39,547 bases of DNA from assembly GCF_027620315.1 (NCBI RefSeq), contig NZ_JAPNNL010000056.1, positions 1 through 39,547 on the forward strand, in the 5' to 3' direction. Position numbers and translations under genes: made by a program. Under the pieces are notes generated by a model that had not been told where the DNA came from, made no database searches, and saw only the letters and a list, made by a program, of their open reading frames with translations. Below, in pieces: positions 31,701-39,547 of this stretch; positions within the stretch are counted from its first letter, which is position 1, and each line of letters opens with the position of its first letter. The DNA comes from Nonomuraea corallina. Lineage in GTDB: Bacteria > Actinomycetota > Actinomycetes > Streptosporangiales > Streptosporangiaceae.

Positions 31701-32128
31701 AGCTCGACGCGCTGCCGGCGGCCGACGCCGCCGTGGTGGCCCAGAGCGGGACCCGGGCCAGCGGCTTCACGCTCGGCTACGCCGCGCAGGGCCCGCGCTG
31801 GTCCTTCGGCATGGCCGGCGCCGACGCTGACGGCGCGCCGGTGACCCGCACCCGCTCGGACGCCGTCCCGTACGCCATGGAATGGACCCACGTGGCGGGC
31901 GTGTACGACGCGCTCGCCAAGAAGCTGCGCGTCTACGTCGGCGGGCGGCTCGTCGCCACCACCGAGACCGGCCACACGAGCACCTGGAACGCCACCGGGC
32001 CGCTCCAGCTGGGCCGGGCGCTGCAGGACGGCGCGTTCACCGGGCACTGGCCCGGGATCGTCGACGACGTCCGGACCTACCAGGGCGCACTGGGCGACAC
32101 GGACATCGCCCGGCTCGCCGCCGAATGA
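28757..32128 (+). CDS. Secreted DNRLRE and tandem LamG-domain protein
   Basis: A 1123-residue exported protein. The signal peptide includes AVAAAAAFLLSGLAAPLPARA. An RHS-partner-type N-terminal region follows, with VRVRKDGRWTPVDTTLRR and VDLQVTADVDGFSHVLVVKT. A DNRLRE domain spans about residues 308-480 (PVYLDPSVSAPRGAWTSVWK, then WNNQPSWSQKLNTQTVAKGW). Beta-sandwich linkers follow, then two LamG/concanavalin-like domains, near 697-905 (GSWRLDEGSGATAGDEAG, YATTSRGVAPTDRNLAVSAW) and 910-1120 (GHWKLDEETGTAAPDTAG, DSFTVTAWVQLDALP). GGAGG precedes ATGs at 28754 and 28757; the second has better spacing. It lies 37 bp upstream of the RHS gene, as is usual in filamentous actinomycetes. It probably works at the cell surface in adhesion or in presenting the RHS protein. 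Confidence 0.9.
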   Translation: MARVRSVATSPGHRSIGLSLGSRSITAVAAAAAFLLSGLAAPLPARAGTAAAHQQSPPDTATEQGALDAARQRGERVEVGSLRTETRTVHATPDGVLVLEQHARPVRVRKDGRWTPVDTTLRRLPDGSVAPGATAVELRFSGGGDTPMAEVARGGRSLALTWPGKLPEPALDGATATYAEVLPGVDLQVTADVDGFSHVLVVKTRQAALSGRLDRIGFALRTQGLTVRSGQGGGMEAVDRAGTEVFAAPTPLMWDSPADPDGKRMTLANRPGEGPSPGSRHEAMGLRIDGGGLTLTPDQAMLADPGTRYPVYLDPSVSAPRGAWTSVWKKYPTTNYLNSSDVARVGHENETGQTNRSFFQMNTGTAIHGKQIIKATFRTYETWSWSCTKRAVELWLTGGISKSTTWNNQPSWSQKLNTQTVAKGWSTSCPAGGVEFDATAAAVKAAASNWSNITLGLRATSETDTYAWKKFRNNPTLVVEYNTIPTAPVAADVWSDPGGACVTGDARPKIGTATPKLWAKLRDGDNSVQGRFEWYDAAGTKLGEYLTPAAASGNAFSATVPAGAYGDGSVIRWRARGEDGRATSAWSPFCEIGVDTAAPGREPTVGSAQYPENAWGDGLGRAGEFTFGANGVSDVTSFLYGLNTSPVTEVSATSAGGSATIRLTPLEEGPNVLSVRSKDGAGKQGPIRSYVFNVRPGTGPAGSWRLDEGSGATAGDEAGTHPVTVSGAAWADGRAGKALRFAGSGQYATTSRGVAPTDRNLAVSAWVRLSSLPAGNVAAVSQSGQDNAGVWLGYSGGTRSWGFMMNNPGGTAQSVWARNPAIVPVAAQWTHLAGVYDSASRSLFLYVNGALAAGPVAYHGGTGPATAVQFGQALYQGRQTDSWPGEVDEVRVHDRALAPAEVVKLVSHAATLTGHWKLDEETGTAAPDTAGVTGPLALGSGATWTGGWLDGALALDGAGGHARASRAAVRTDDSFTVTAWVQLDALPAADAAVVAQSGTRASGFTLGYAAQGPRWSFGMAGADADGAPVTRTRSDAVPYAMEWTHVAGVYDALAKKLRVYVGGRLVATTETGHTSTWNATGPLQLGRALQDGAFTGHWPGIVDDVRTYQGALGDTDIARLAAE

Positions 32129-32165
32129 CCCCCCTCCGCCGCACGCCCTGCCTGAGCTCTGGACG

Positions 32166-35100
32166 GTGAGGATGTACGACTTCGAGGAGATCTCCGAGAA
32201 CGAGCGTTCGACCTTTCTGATCTTCGACTGGTTCCCGCGCAAGCTCCGCTGGTTCGTCCGGTCCTGCGCCGCCATGGCGATCATCGTGATCGTCCCGCTG
32301 GTGTACGCCATGCCGGCCGAGGCCGAGCGCCGGGAGCGGCCGCAGGTGCAGAAGGAGGAGCCGGTGCCGGGACGTCCGGTCGCCGTGCTCCCCAAGACCC
32401 GCGACGCCACAGCCGAGCGGGCGATCGACAAGGCGCCGGACGCGGCCTGGCCGAAGGCCGGCACAGCCGAGCCGGCGCCGGGTGACAAGGCCAGGACGGT
32501 CGCCGGCACGCTGCCGGTGAAGGTCACCGCCGCCCAGCAGTCGGTGGGGCGGGCCCAGGCGCCGCCGGAACGGGTCAAGGTCGAGGTGCTCGACCGGGCC
32601 AAGGCCCCCGGCGTCCCCGGCGTGGCGCTGCGCCTGTCCCGTGGGCAGGGCGCGACCCGGGGCGGCCCGGCCCGCGTCGAGCTGGACTACTCCGGCTTCC
32701 GGCACGCCTTCGGCGGCGACTACGCCGACCGGCTGCGGCTGGTCAAGCTCCAGGATTGCGCACTGACGGACGCGGCGACCGGCTGCCCCGCGCCGGAGCC
32801 GGTGCCCGCCGAGAACGACGTCAAGGCCGGCGTGGTCCGGGCCGAGGTGGACGTCGCCGCCTCCGGCGCCCAGTTGTACGCGCTCACCGCCGCCGCCTCC
32901 GGCTCCTCCGGCGACTACTCCGCCACGTCGCTGGCGCCGTCGGCGAAGTGGAGCGTCGGCCCCCAGTCGGGCGACTTCACCTGGAGCCACCCGATGCGGG
33001 TGCCGCCGTCCATCGGCGGTGACGAGCCCGTGATCAACCTCGCGTACTCCTCGCAGAGCGTGGACGGGCACACCTCCGCCACCAACAACCAGGTGTCCTG
33101 GGCGGGCGAGGGCTTCGACCTGACCCCCGGCGGCTACGTCGAGCGCCGCTACAAGTCCTGCATGGCCGACGGGCGCAAGACCGGCGACCTGTGCTGGGAC
33201 CACGACAACGCCACGCTGATGCTCAACGGCTCCGCCGTGGAGCTGGTCAAGGACGCCACCACCAAGCAGTGGCGTCCCAAGCGCGACGACGGCACCCGGA
33301 TCGAGTTGCTCACCGGCGCCGCCAACGGCGACAACGACGGCGAGCACTGGCGGCTCACCACCACCGACGGCACCCAGTACCACTTCGGCCTGAACCGGCT
33401 GCCCGGCTGGACCTCGGGCAAGCCCGAGACGAAGTCGGCCTGGACGGTGCCGGTGTTCGGCAACGAGTCCGGCGAGCCGTGCCACAACGCCACCCCCGCC
33501 AACGCCTGGTGCCAGCAGGCCTGGCGGTGGAACCTGGACTACTCGGTCGACCGGCACGGCAACGCGCTCACGTACTGGTACGAGACGGAGCGCAACCACT
33601 ACGGCCGCAACGAGAAGCCCGACCTGGGCACCCCGTACGTGCGCGGCGGCTACCTGACCCGCGTCGACTACGGCTACCGTTCGGCCGAGCTGTTCACCGT
33701 CGCGCCGGCGGCGCGGGCGGTGTTCGCCGTGGCCGAGCGGTGCGTGCCGAGCGGCTCGATCACCTGCGAGCCGGCCCAGCTCACCAAGGACACCGCCCGC
33801 CACTGGCCGGACGTGCCGTTCGACCGCAACTGCGAGGCGGGCGAGGCGTGCAAGGACCGGCTGTCGCCGACGTTCTGGACCCGCAAGCGGCTGGCGAAGG
33901 TGACGACGCAGGTCCGCTCCGGCACCGAGTACCGGGACGTGGACTCCTGGACGCTCACCCACTCCTTCCCCGCCACCGGCGACGGGCTGAGCCCGGCGCT
34001 CTGGCTGGCCTCGATCCGGCACGCCGGCCACGTCGGCGGCACCGTCACGCTGCCCGAGGTGACCTTCGCCGGGGTGCAGCTGAAGAACCGGGTGGACGCC
34101 GACGAGGGCCGCGCCCCGCTGTACCGGTGGCGCATCCAGTCGATCAACAGCGAGGCCGGCGCGGAGACCCGGGTGACCTACGCGCCCGAGGAGTGCACGC
34201 CGGCGAACCTGCCCGCGGCCGACCGCAACACCAAGCGCTGCTTCCCGCAGCGGTGGGCGCCGCAGGACGAGACGGAGGTGCTGGACTGGTTCCACAAGCA
34301 CGTGGTCGCGCAGACCGTGGAGGTCGACCGCACCGCGCGCTCCCCGTGGCTGGTCACCGACTACGAGTATCTCGACGGGGCGGCCTGGCGCTACGCCGAG
34401 CACATCCTGGTCAAGCCCAAGGAGCGGACCTGGTCGGACTGGCGCGGCTTCGCCCGCGTACGGGTCCGGCAGGGCGACGGCCAGGACGGGCCGCGCACGA
34501 TGACCGAGCACCGCTACTACCGCGGCATGGACGGCGACCGGCTGGCCGACGGCGGCCGCAAGGACGTCAAGGTCACCGACAGCGAGGGGAAGGCGCGCCA
34601 GGACCACGACCAGCTCTCCGGGACGGACCTGGAGACGATCGTGCACGACGGCCACGGCGGGAAAATCCTGTCCGCCACCGCCGAGGAGCCCTGGTGGCGC
34701 AGGACCGCCGAGTTCACGTTCGAGGGCGTGACCAAGACCGCGCACGTCGTGCAGTCCGCGAAGATGACCACCCGCGACCTCAAGGAGGACGGCACCTGGC
34801 TGCGCACCGCCGAGGAGCGCACGTACGACGAGCACGGCCTCGTCACCCAGGTGGCCGACCTCGGCGACGTCGCCGACCCGGCTGACGACGTCTGCACCCG
34901 CTACACCTACGCCCGCGACACCGCCGCCTGGATGCTCGACTTCACCAGCCGGGTCGAGACCGTCGGCAAGCCGTGCTCGGTCCAGCCGCAGCGGCCCGCC
35001 GACGTGCTGTCGGACGAACGGTTCCACTTCGACGGCCGGGCGTTCGGGCAGGCCCCGTTGCGCGGCGACGTGACCAGGGAGGAGGAGCTGGCCTCCTACG

Positions 35101-37304
35101 ACGGGGGCACGCCCCGGTACGTGCTGGACGTGGCCCGCGCGTACGACGCCTACGGCCGCGTGACGGCGGAGACCGACGCCGCCGGCGGCTCCACGACGAC
35201 CTCGTACGTGCCGGCGTCCGGCGGGCCGGCGACCGAGGTGCGCTCCGTCAACCCGCTCGGCCACGCCGACGTCACCTATGTCGAGCCCGCGTGGGGCGAG
35301 CCGGTCGCGGAGGTGGACGAGAACGGCCGCCGCACCGACCTGCAGCACGACCCGCTCGGTCGCCTGGTCAAGGTGTGGCAGCACGACAGGGACAAGGCGG
35401 CGGGCCAGTCGCCCAACACCGAGTACTCCTACCTGATCCGCACCGACGGCCCGAACGTCGTCACCACCAGGACGCTCGCCACCGACGGCACCTACATCAC
35501 CAGCCACGAGCTCTACGACGGGCTGCTGCGCCCGCGCCAGACCCAGGAGCCCGCGCCCGGCGGCGGCCGGGTCGTCACCGACGTCTTCCACAACTCGATC
35601 GGCGAGGTGGCCAAGACCAACGACGGCTACTACGCCACCGGCGACCCGGAGACGAACGTGTTCCAGGTGTCGGACGACGACGTCGCCGGCCAGGTCGTCG
35701 CCACCTTCGACGGGTCCGGCGAACTGGCCTCGCAGAGCTTCCGCGTCAAGGGCCAGGAGAAGTGGAAGTCCACCGTCAGGCGCTTCGCCGACCGGGCGCA
35801 TGTGACCCCGCCGCCCGGCGAGAGCGCCGCCACCCTCATCGCCGACGCCGAGGGCAGGGGCGTGGAGCTGCGCCAGTACAAGGGCGCGACCCCGACCGGC
35901 GACTACGAGGCCACCAAGTACGCCTACGACAGGTCGGGCCGGCTCACCACCGTGACCGACCCGGCGGGCAACGTCTGGCGGCACCACTACGACCTGCGTG
36001 ACCGCGAGATCAAGACCGAGGACCCGGACAAGGGCGTCACCACCCGGGTGTTCAACGACCTGGACGAGGAGATCTCCAGCACCGACGCCCGCGGACGCAC
36101 CCTCGTGCACACCTATGACGCGCTCGGCCGCCGGACCTCGACCAGGGAGGGTACGGCCACCGGGCCGCTGCTGGCCGAGTGGCGCTACGACACGCTGGCC
36201 AAGGGCCACCTGGCCGAGACCGTCCGGTGGGCGGGGAAGGAGGCCTACACCGCCAAGATCGAGGCCATCGACCGGGAGTACCGCACGCTCCGCCAGAGCG
36301 TGACCATCCCGGCCAGGGAAGGAAAGCTCGCCGGCACGTACGTCTTCAACACCCGCTACACCGCCGACGACCAGGTGCAGTCCATCACGTTCCCGGACGC
36401 CGGCGGGCTGCCCGCCGAGACCGTCACCTACGGGTACGACGCGCTGCGCCAGCCCACGAAGGTCGAGGGCCTGTCCACGTACGTCACCGACGCCCGCTAC
36501 GGCAAGCTCGGCGAGACGCTCCAGTACGAGCTCAGCACGGGCACGCGCAAGACCTGGCTGACCCACGCCTACGAGGAGGGCACCCGCAGGCTCATCAGGT
36601 CCCAGCTCGACCGGGACACCGGCACCGCCTCCGACCTGGACCTGAACTACACCTACGACGCCAGCGGCAACATCACCAGGATCGCCGACCGGGCGTCCGC
36701 CGACACCCAGTGCTTCACCTACGACCACCTGCGCCGGCTCACCGCCGCGTGGACGGCCACCGACGCCTGCGCCTCCGGCGAGCCGCGCTCCACGCTGATC
36801 GGCGGCATCGCCCCGTACGCCACCAGCTACGCCTACGACTCCACCGGCAACCGGACCAAGGAGACCCACCACGCGTTCGGCGGCCGGCAGCAGGTCGTCC
36901 GCGACTACGCCTACCCCGCCGCCGGGCAGCCCCGGCCGCACGCGCTCACCTCGGTCACGCCCACCGGGCCGGCCACCGAGCAGCCCTCCTCCTACCAGTA
37001 CGACGCCGCCGGCAACACCATCGTGCGCCGGACCGGCGGCTCCGAGCAGCAGCTGACCTGGGACGCGGAGGGCAACCTCGAATCGGTCACCGAGGCGGGC
37101 AGAACCACCTCGTTCGTCTACGACGCCGACGGCGACCGGCTGATCCGCCGCACCGCGACGGACGCCACCCTGTACGTCGACGACATGGAGCTCCGGCTCG
37201 ACCTGGCCGCCCAGACCGTGTCGGGCACCCGCTACTACACGGTCAACGGCGAGGCGGTGGCGATGCGCTCCTCGGCGGGGAAGGTCTACTTCTTCGCCGG
37301 CGAC
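32166..37304 (+). CDS. Giant RHS/YD-repeat protein, 3' end missing
   Basis: At least 1713 codons. The N-terminus is charged (MRMYDFEEISENERSTFLIF), with a membrane/signal segment SCAAMAIIVIVPLVYAMPAEA. A SpvB/RHS-type N-terminal region (SGDFTWSHPMRVPPSIGG, INLAYSSQSVDGHTSATNNQ, GEGFDLTPGGYVERRYKSC) is followed by a TcdB/RHS middle part. Many YD repeats follow from about residue 990 (YDAYGRVTAETD, YDRSGRLTTVTDPAGN, HTYDALGRRTSTREG, YDASGNITRIAD, YDADGDRLIRRT). RHS proteins form a cocoon and carry a variable C-terminal toxin after a core motif with DHHGT and a DPxGL cleavage site. Here the frame reaches KVYFFAGD, exactly where that core begins, then enters the G/C homopolymer block. The core end, any toxin and any immunity gene are absent. 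GTG 32166 or ATG 32172 may be the start. Confidence 0.9.
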
Positions 37305-37362
37305 CCCCCCCGCCCCCCCCCCCCCCCGCGCGGCCGGGGGGGGCGCGGGGGGGCGGGGGGCC
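37304..37362. other. 59-bp A/T-free homopolymer block, probable assembly join or gap filler
   Basis: From 37304 to 37362 there is no A or T. C-runs of 8 and 15 (37304-37311 and 37313-37327) are followed by GCGCGGCC and then G-runs of 8, 7 and 6 (37336-37343, 37347-37353, 37355-37360). The two halves are roughly inverted copies. Two unrelated convergent genes are cut off exactly at its edges. This is the pattern of a bad join or low-quality filler, or of a hairpin that sequencing could not pass. Confidence 0.85.
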
Positions 37363-37363
37363 A

Positions 37364-38378
37364 CGGCGGCGAGCGCGCCGGGCAGGTCGCGCTCGCGGGC
37401 CATGGCGAGCACCGTGCGGGAGACGCCCATCATCAGCGCGAGGAGGGCGCCGAGCGAGGCCATCGCCGCCCCGGCCCGCACCACCGGCTCCAGCCATCTC
37501 TCGCCGCCCACCTTGACGACCTCGACCAGCGGCTCGGGCGAGGCGGCGAGCAGCCCTGGCCCGAGGGTGTGCAGTGCGGCGGCGGCGACCAGCGTGTACA
37601 CCACCAGGGTGAGGCCGAGCGCGATCCCGATGGCGCGCGGGATGGTCCGGCCGGGGTCGCGGACCTCCTCGCCCAGGGTGGCGACGCGGGCGTAGCCGGC
37701 GAAGGCGAAGAAGAGCAGCCCGGCCGCCTGGAGCACGCCCCACCCGGTCACCTCGGGATCGAGGATCAGGTGGAGCCCGGGAGGCAGGTCGTCCAGGGAG
37801 CCGACCTCGATCACCTGCTCCTTGTCGACGACCTTCGCGTTCGGTGCATGGTCGCCGCCGGGGACGCCGGTCATGACACCGGTGTCCGGCAGGAACGCCG
37901 CCGCCACGACGGCGGCCAGCACCAGCAGCACGAACCCCACCATGAGCCGCGCCGCCCGCGCCGACCGCCGCACCCCGGACAGGTTGAGCACCGTCAGCAC
38001 GACCACCGCCGCCACGGCCGGCGGCCTGGCGAGGCCGGGGGCCGCGTACGCGCCGAAGGTCAGCGCCATGGCCGCGCAGGAGGCGGTCTTGCCGACGGTG
38101 AAGCCCCACCCGGCGAGGTAGCCCCAGAAGGGGCCCAGCCGGCGTCGTCCGTACACGTAGGTCCCGCCCGACTCCGGGTGGCGGGCGGCCAGGCGGGCGG
38201 AGGAGGTGGCGTTGCAGTAGGCCACGACGGCGGCCAGCCCGAGCGCGGCGAGCAGCCACGATCCGGCCGCCGCGGCGGCCGGGGCGAACACGGCGAAGAC
38301 CCCGGCCCCGATCATGGCGCTCAGCCCCACGACGACGGCGTCCCTGGTCTCCAGCCGCCGGGCCAGTTCGTCGGCCAC
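37364..38378 (-). CDS. APC-family amino-acid permease, 3' end missing
   Basis: About 338 codons of an amino acid-polyamine-organocation permease. The N-terminal motif DAVVVGLSAMIGAGVFAVFA (helix 1, with the substrate-binding GAGVF) is followed by PESGGTYVYGRRRLGPFWGY, LLFFAFAGYARVATLGEEVR (helix 6) and MASLGALLALMMGVSRTVLA (helix 8). The expected MARERDLPGALAAVHPR is reached as GALAAV and then dissolves into the G/C block, so the last ~100 residues (four helices) are missing. GTG 38378 follows GAGGAGG at about 6 nt. Divergence from known members at the join argues for sequence loss, not natural truncation. Confidence 0.88.
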
Positions 38379-38472
38379 GCGCCCCCTCCTCGCTGTCCGG
38401 AGCACTCTGCCGCACCGGACGGCGCCGATCAACCTACGGCAGGGGAACGCGGGCCGAACGGACGGTGGCGCG

Positions 38473-38931
38473 CTACCCGTCGGTTCCCGGGCCGGGCACG
38501 ACCAGGACCGGCCGGCGCGCGTGGTGCAGCACCCGGTCGGAGGTGCTGCCGAGCAGCAGCGACTTCACGCCGCCGAGTCCGCGGGTGCCGGTCACGATCA
38601 GCTCGGCGTCGAGTTCGTCGGCCACGTCCACGATCGTCGCCCACACGGCGGTCGCGTCCGGCACGCAGCGCGGCCGGGCCTCCAGCCCCGCCGCGCGGGC
38701 CTGCTCGACCCCCTGCGCGGCCAGCGCGTTCATGGCCTGGTCGATCGCCTCTTCCTCCACGGGCGAGGTGTCGATCGTCATCATGAGCCCGGCCGAGGCT
38801 CGCGCGGTGGTCATCGCCAGCCGCTCCCACACGGTCAGCACGACCGTGTCCCGCCCGGGGAACATGCGCCCGGCGAAGGCGATGGCCGCCTTGGCGTCGT
38901 CGGATCCGTCGTACGCGAGGAGAATCGTCAT
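38473..38931 (-). CDS. Universal stress protein (UspA family), canonical ATP site
   Basis: A 152-residue single UspA domain. The start MTILLAYDGSDDAKAAIAFA has the Asp that contacts adenine. The phosphate loop is complete, VTGTRGLGGVKSLLLGSTSD (G-2x-G-9x-G-S), and the end is RRPVLVVPG. It should therefore bind ATP, unlike the stress protein at 8153. It lies between the APC permease and the DUF998 gene, in the same orientation as both. UspA domains are often linked to APC transporters, and here the gene is adjacent. Confidence 0.92.
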   Translation of the reverse strand: MTILLAYDGSDDAKAAIAFAGRMFPGRDTVVLTVWERLAMTTARASAGLMMTIDTSPVEEEAIDQAMNALAAQGVEQARAAGLEARPRCVPDATAVWATIVDVADELDAELIVTGTRGLGGVKSLLLGSTSDRVLHHARRPVLVVPGPGTDG

Positions 38932-38959
38932 ACTCGACCTCTACCGGGAACCGGGGTGG

Positions 38960-39547
38960 TCATGCCAGGACGGGCGCACCGGCGCGGCGGACGGGCGGGC
39001 GCAGCATCGACAGCCCGGCCAGCGCGAGCACGCCCAGTTCGGTGACCACCACCGTGCGCTGGATCAGCCCGGCGGGGAACTCCTCGTTGGTCAGCGGGAC
39101 GCCGAACATCCGCACCGCGTACGGGATCACGACCATCACCAGCGCGGTCAGGGCGACGACGCTGAGCGTCCGCACCCAGCCGGCGTACCGGATCCGCGCC
39201 CTGGCCAGCAACAGCCCCGCCAGCGGCATCACGAGGAACGCGACGAATGCGGCGTACCTGTGGATGGCCCCCGACATCGACAGCGGCAGGCCGGGCGCAT
39301 CGGTCGGGAAGGCGCCGACCAGGAACATGCTCACCCCCCACACGGCCAGCAGCGCCACGACCCACCGGTCCGCGCCGGACCGGCGCAGCGCCTCGGCGAT
39401 CAGGGCCGCGCCGGCGGCGAACGACGTCAGCGACAGCGGGAGTAACCAGCCGGCCGCCTGGAAGGCGTACTCGCTGATGACGGTGTGCATCGGGTCGAGC
39501 CCCGCCTCGGTGTGCAGGGTGAGCATGGCGCCGGCGCCGGCGCCGAT
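38960..39547 (-). CDS. DUF998 membrane protein, 5' end outside window
   Basis: The frame is open to the right edge, with seven codons (IGAGAGA) before the first internal ATG at 39526, so the first helix is probably outside. Visible helices: AFQAAGWLLPLSLTSFAAGA, VVALLAVWGVSMFLVGAF, YAAFVAFLVMPLAGLLLA, LSVVALTALVMVVIPYAV and VVVTELGVLALAGLSML. The DUF998 signature is MHTVISEYA at the start of the visible part and FPTDAPG in the middle. Function unknown; relatives are small polytopic membrane proteins. It ends 29 bp before the stress protein start. Confidence 0.85.
   Translation of the reverse strand: MGAGAGAMLTLHTEAGLDPMHTVISEYAFQAAGWLLPLSLTSFAAGAALIAEALRRSGADRWVVALLAVWGVSMFLVGAFPTDAPGLPLSMSGAIHRYAAFVAFLVMPLAGLLLARARIRYAGWVRTLSVVALTALVMVVIPYAVRMFGVPLTNEEFPAGLIQRTVVVTELGVLALAGLSMLRPPVRRAGAPVLA

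Noticed and set aside
32037..38432. Minus-strand frame of about 2131 codons
   Set aside because: Only the part from 38378 to about 37364 is permease-like; the rest is antisense to the RHS gene and carries no recognisable domain.
32166..38786. One continuous plus-strand frame of about 2206 codons
   Set aside because: The real RHS protein ends at the homopolymer block. Beyond it the frame runs antisense through an APC permease and a stress protein and is low-complexity Arg/Gly/His, an artefact of high GC.

Overview
The window reads as chromosomal DNA from a high-GC actinobacterium. Third codon positions are almost all G or C, GTG starts are common, genes often overlap by ATGA, and several promoters appear leaderless. 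The gene families fit a filamentous actinomycete, probably of the Streptosporangiales (Nonomuraea/Actinomadura-like). They include a DLW-39 peptide, DUF1707 and DUF4097 proteins, DrrAB-type exporters, a MocR-type regulator and a DNRLRE/LamG protein next to a very large RHS protein. The genus is inference; no rRNA is present.

Layout. (1) 1-3343, plus strand: the end of a conserved 'CMRENGVD' protein, then a MacAB-like tripartite exporter (adaptor with peptidoglycan-binding domain, ATPase, permease), all overlapping. (2) 3360-8011, minus strand: a tight unit of membrane protein, PCuAC copper chaperone lipoprotein, Tat-exported Dyp peroxidase and an orphan molybdopterin hydroxylase large subunit. 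(3) 8153-10559: a universal stress protein, a MocR/PdxR-like regulator, and a divergent AhpD-like carboxymuconolactone decarboxylase. (4) 10630-14053, minus strand: a copper operon (CopZ, His-rich secreted protein, CopA) behind three CsoR-like palindromes. (5) 14337-15339, plus strand: the DLW-39 small protein, a phosphonatase-like HAD hydrolase, tRNA-Ala(UGC) and a strong terminator. (6) 15398-18891: an accessory patch of lower GC holding gene remnants, a DsbA/FrnE-like oxidoreductase, a pair of SMR transporters and a complete YefM-YoeB toxin-antitoxin module. (7) 18925-22427: a small secreted protein, a membrane protein, a quinone-reductase-like MDR enzyme with divergent TetR, and a DNA alkylation repair (AlkD-like) protein. 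(8) 22537-26344, minus strand: a five-gene operon of ribbon-helix-helix protein, DUF4097 protein, DrrA, DrrB and a DUF1707/LiaF-like protein, preceded by a large inverted repeat. (9) 26565-28466, minus strand: an EEP-fold phosphohydrolase and a secreted M23 peptidase. (10) 28757-37304, plus strand: a secreted DNRLRE/LamG protein and a giant RHS protein. (11) 37364-39547, minus strand: an APC amino-acid permease, a universal stress protein and a DUF998 membrane protein.

The most striking feature is at 37304-37362. A 59-bp stretch with no A or T, a C-rich arm followed by a G-rich arm, sits exactly where the RHS gene loses its C-terminus and the convergent APC permease loses its own. This looks more like an assembly join or unresolved gap than biology. 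Any RHS-borne toxin would lie in the missing sequence.

The best candidates for less-described systems are the RHH-DUF4097-DrrAB-DUF1707 operon with its 21-bp inverted repeat, and the PCuAC-Dyp-molybdohydroxylase unit. Copper handling recurs: CopA/CopZ with CsoR-like sites and the PCuAC/Dyp pair lie a few kilobases apart.
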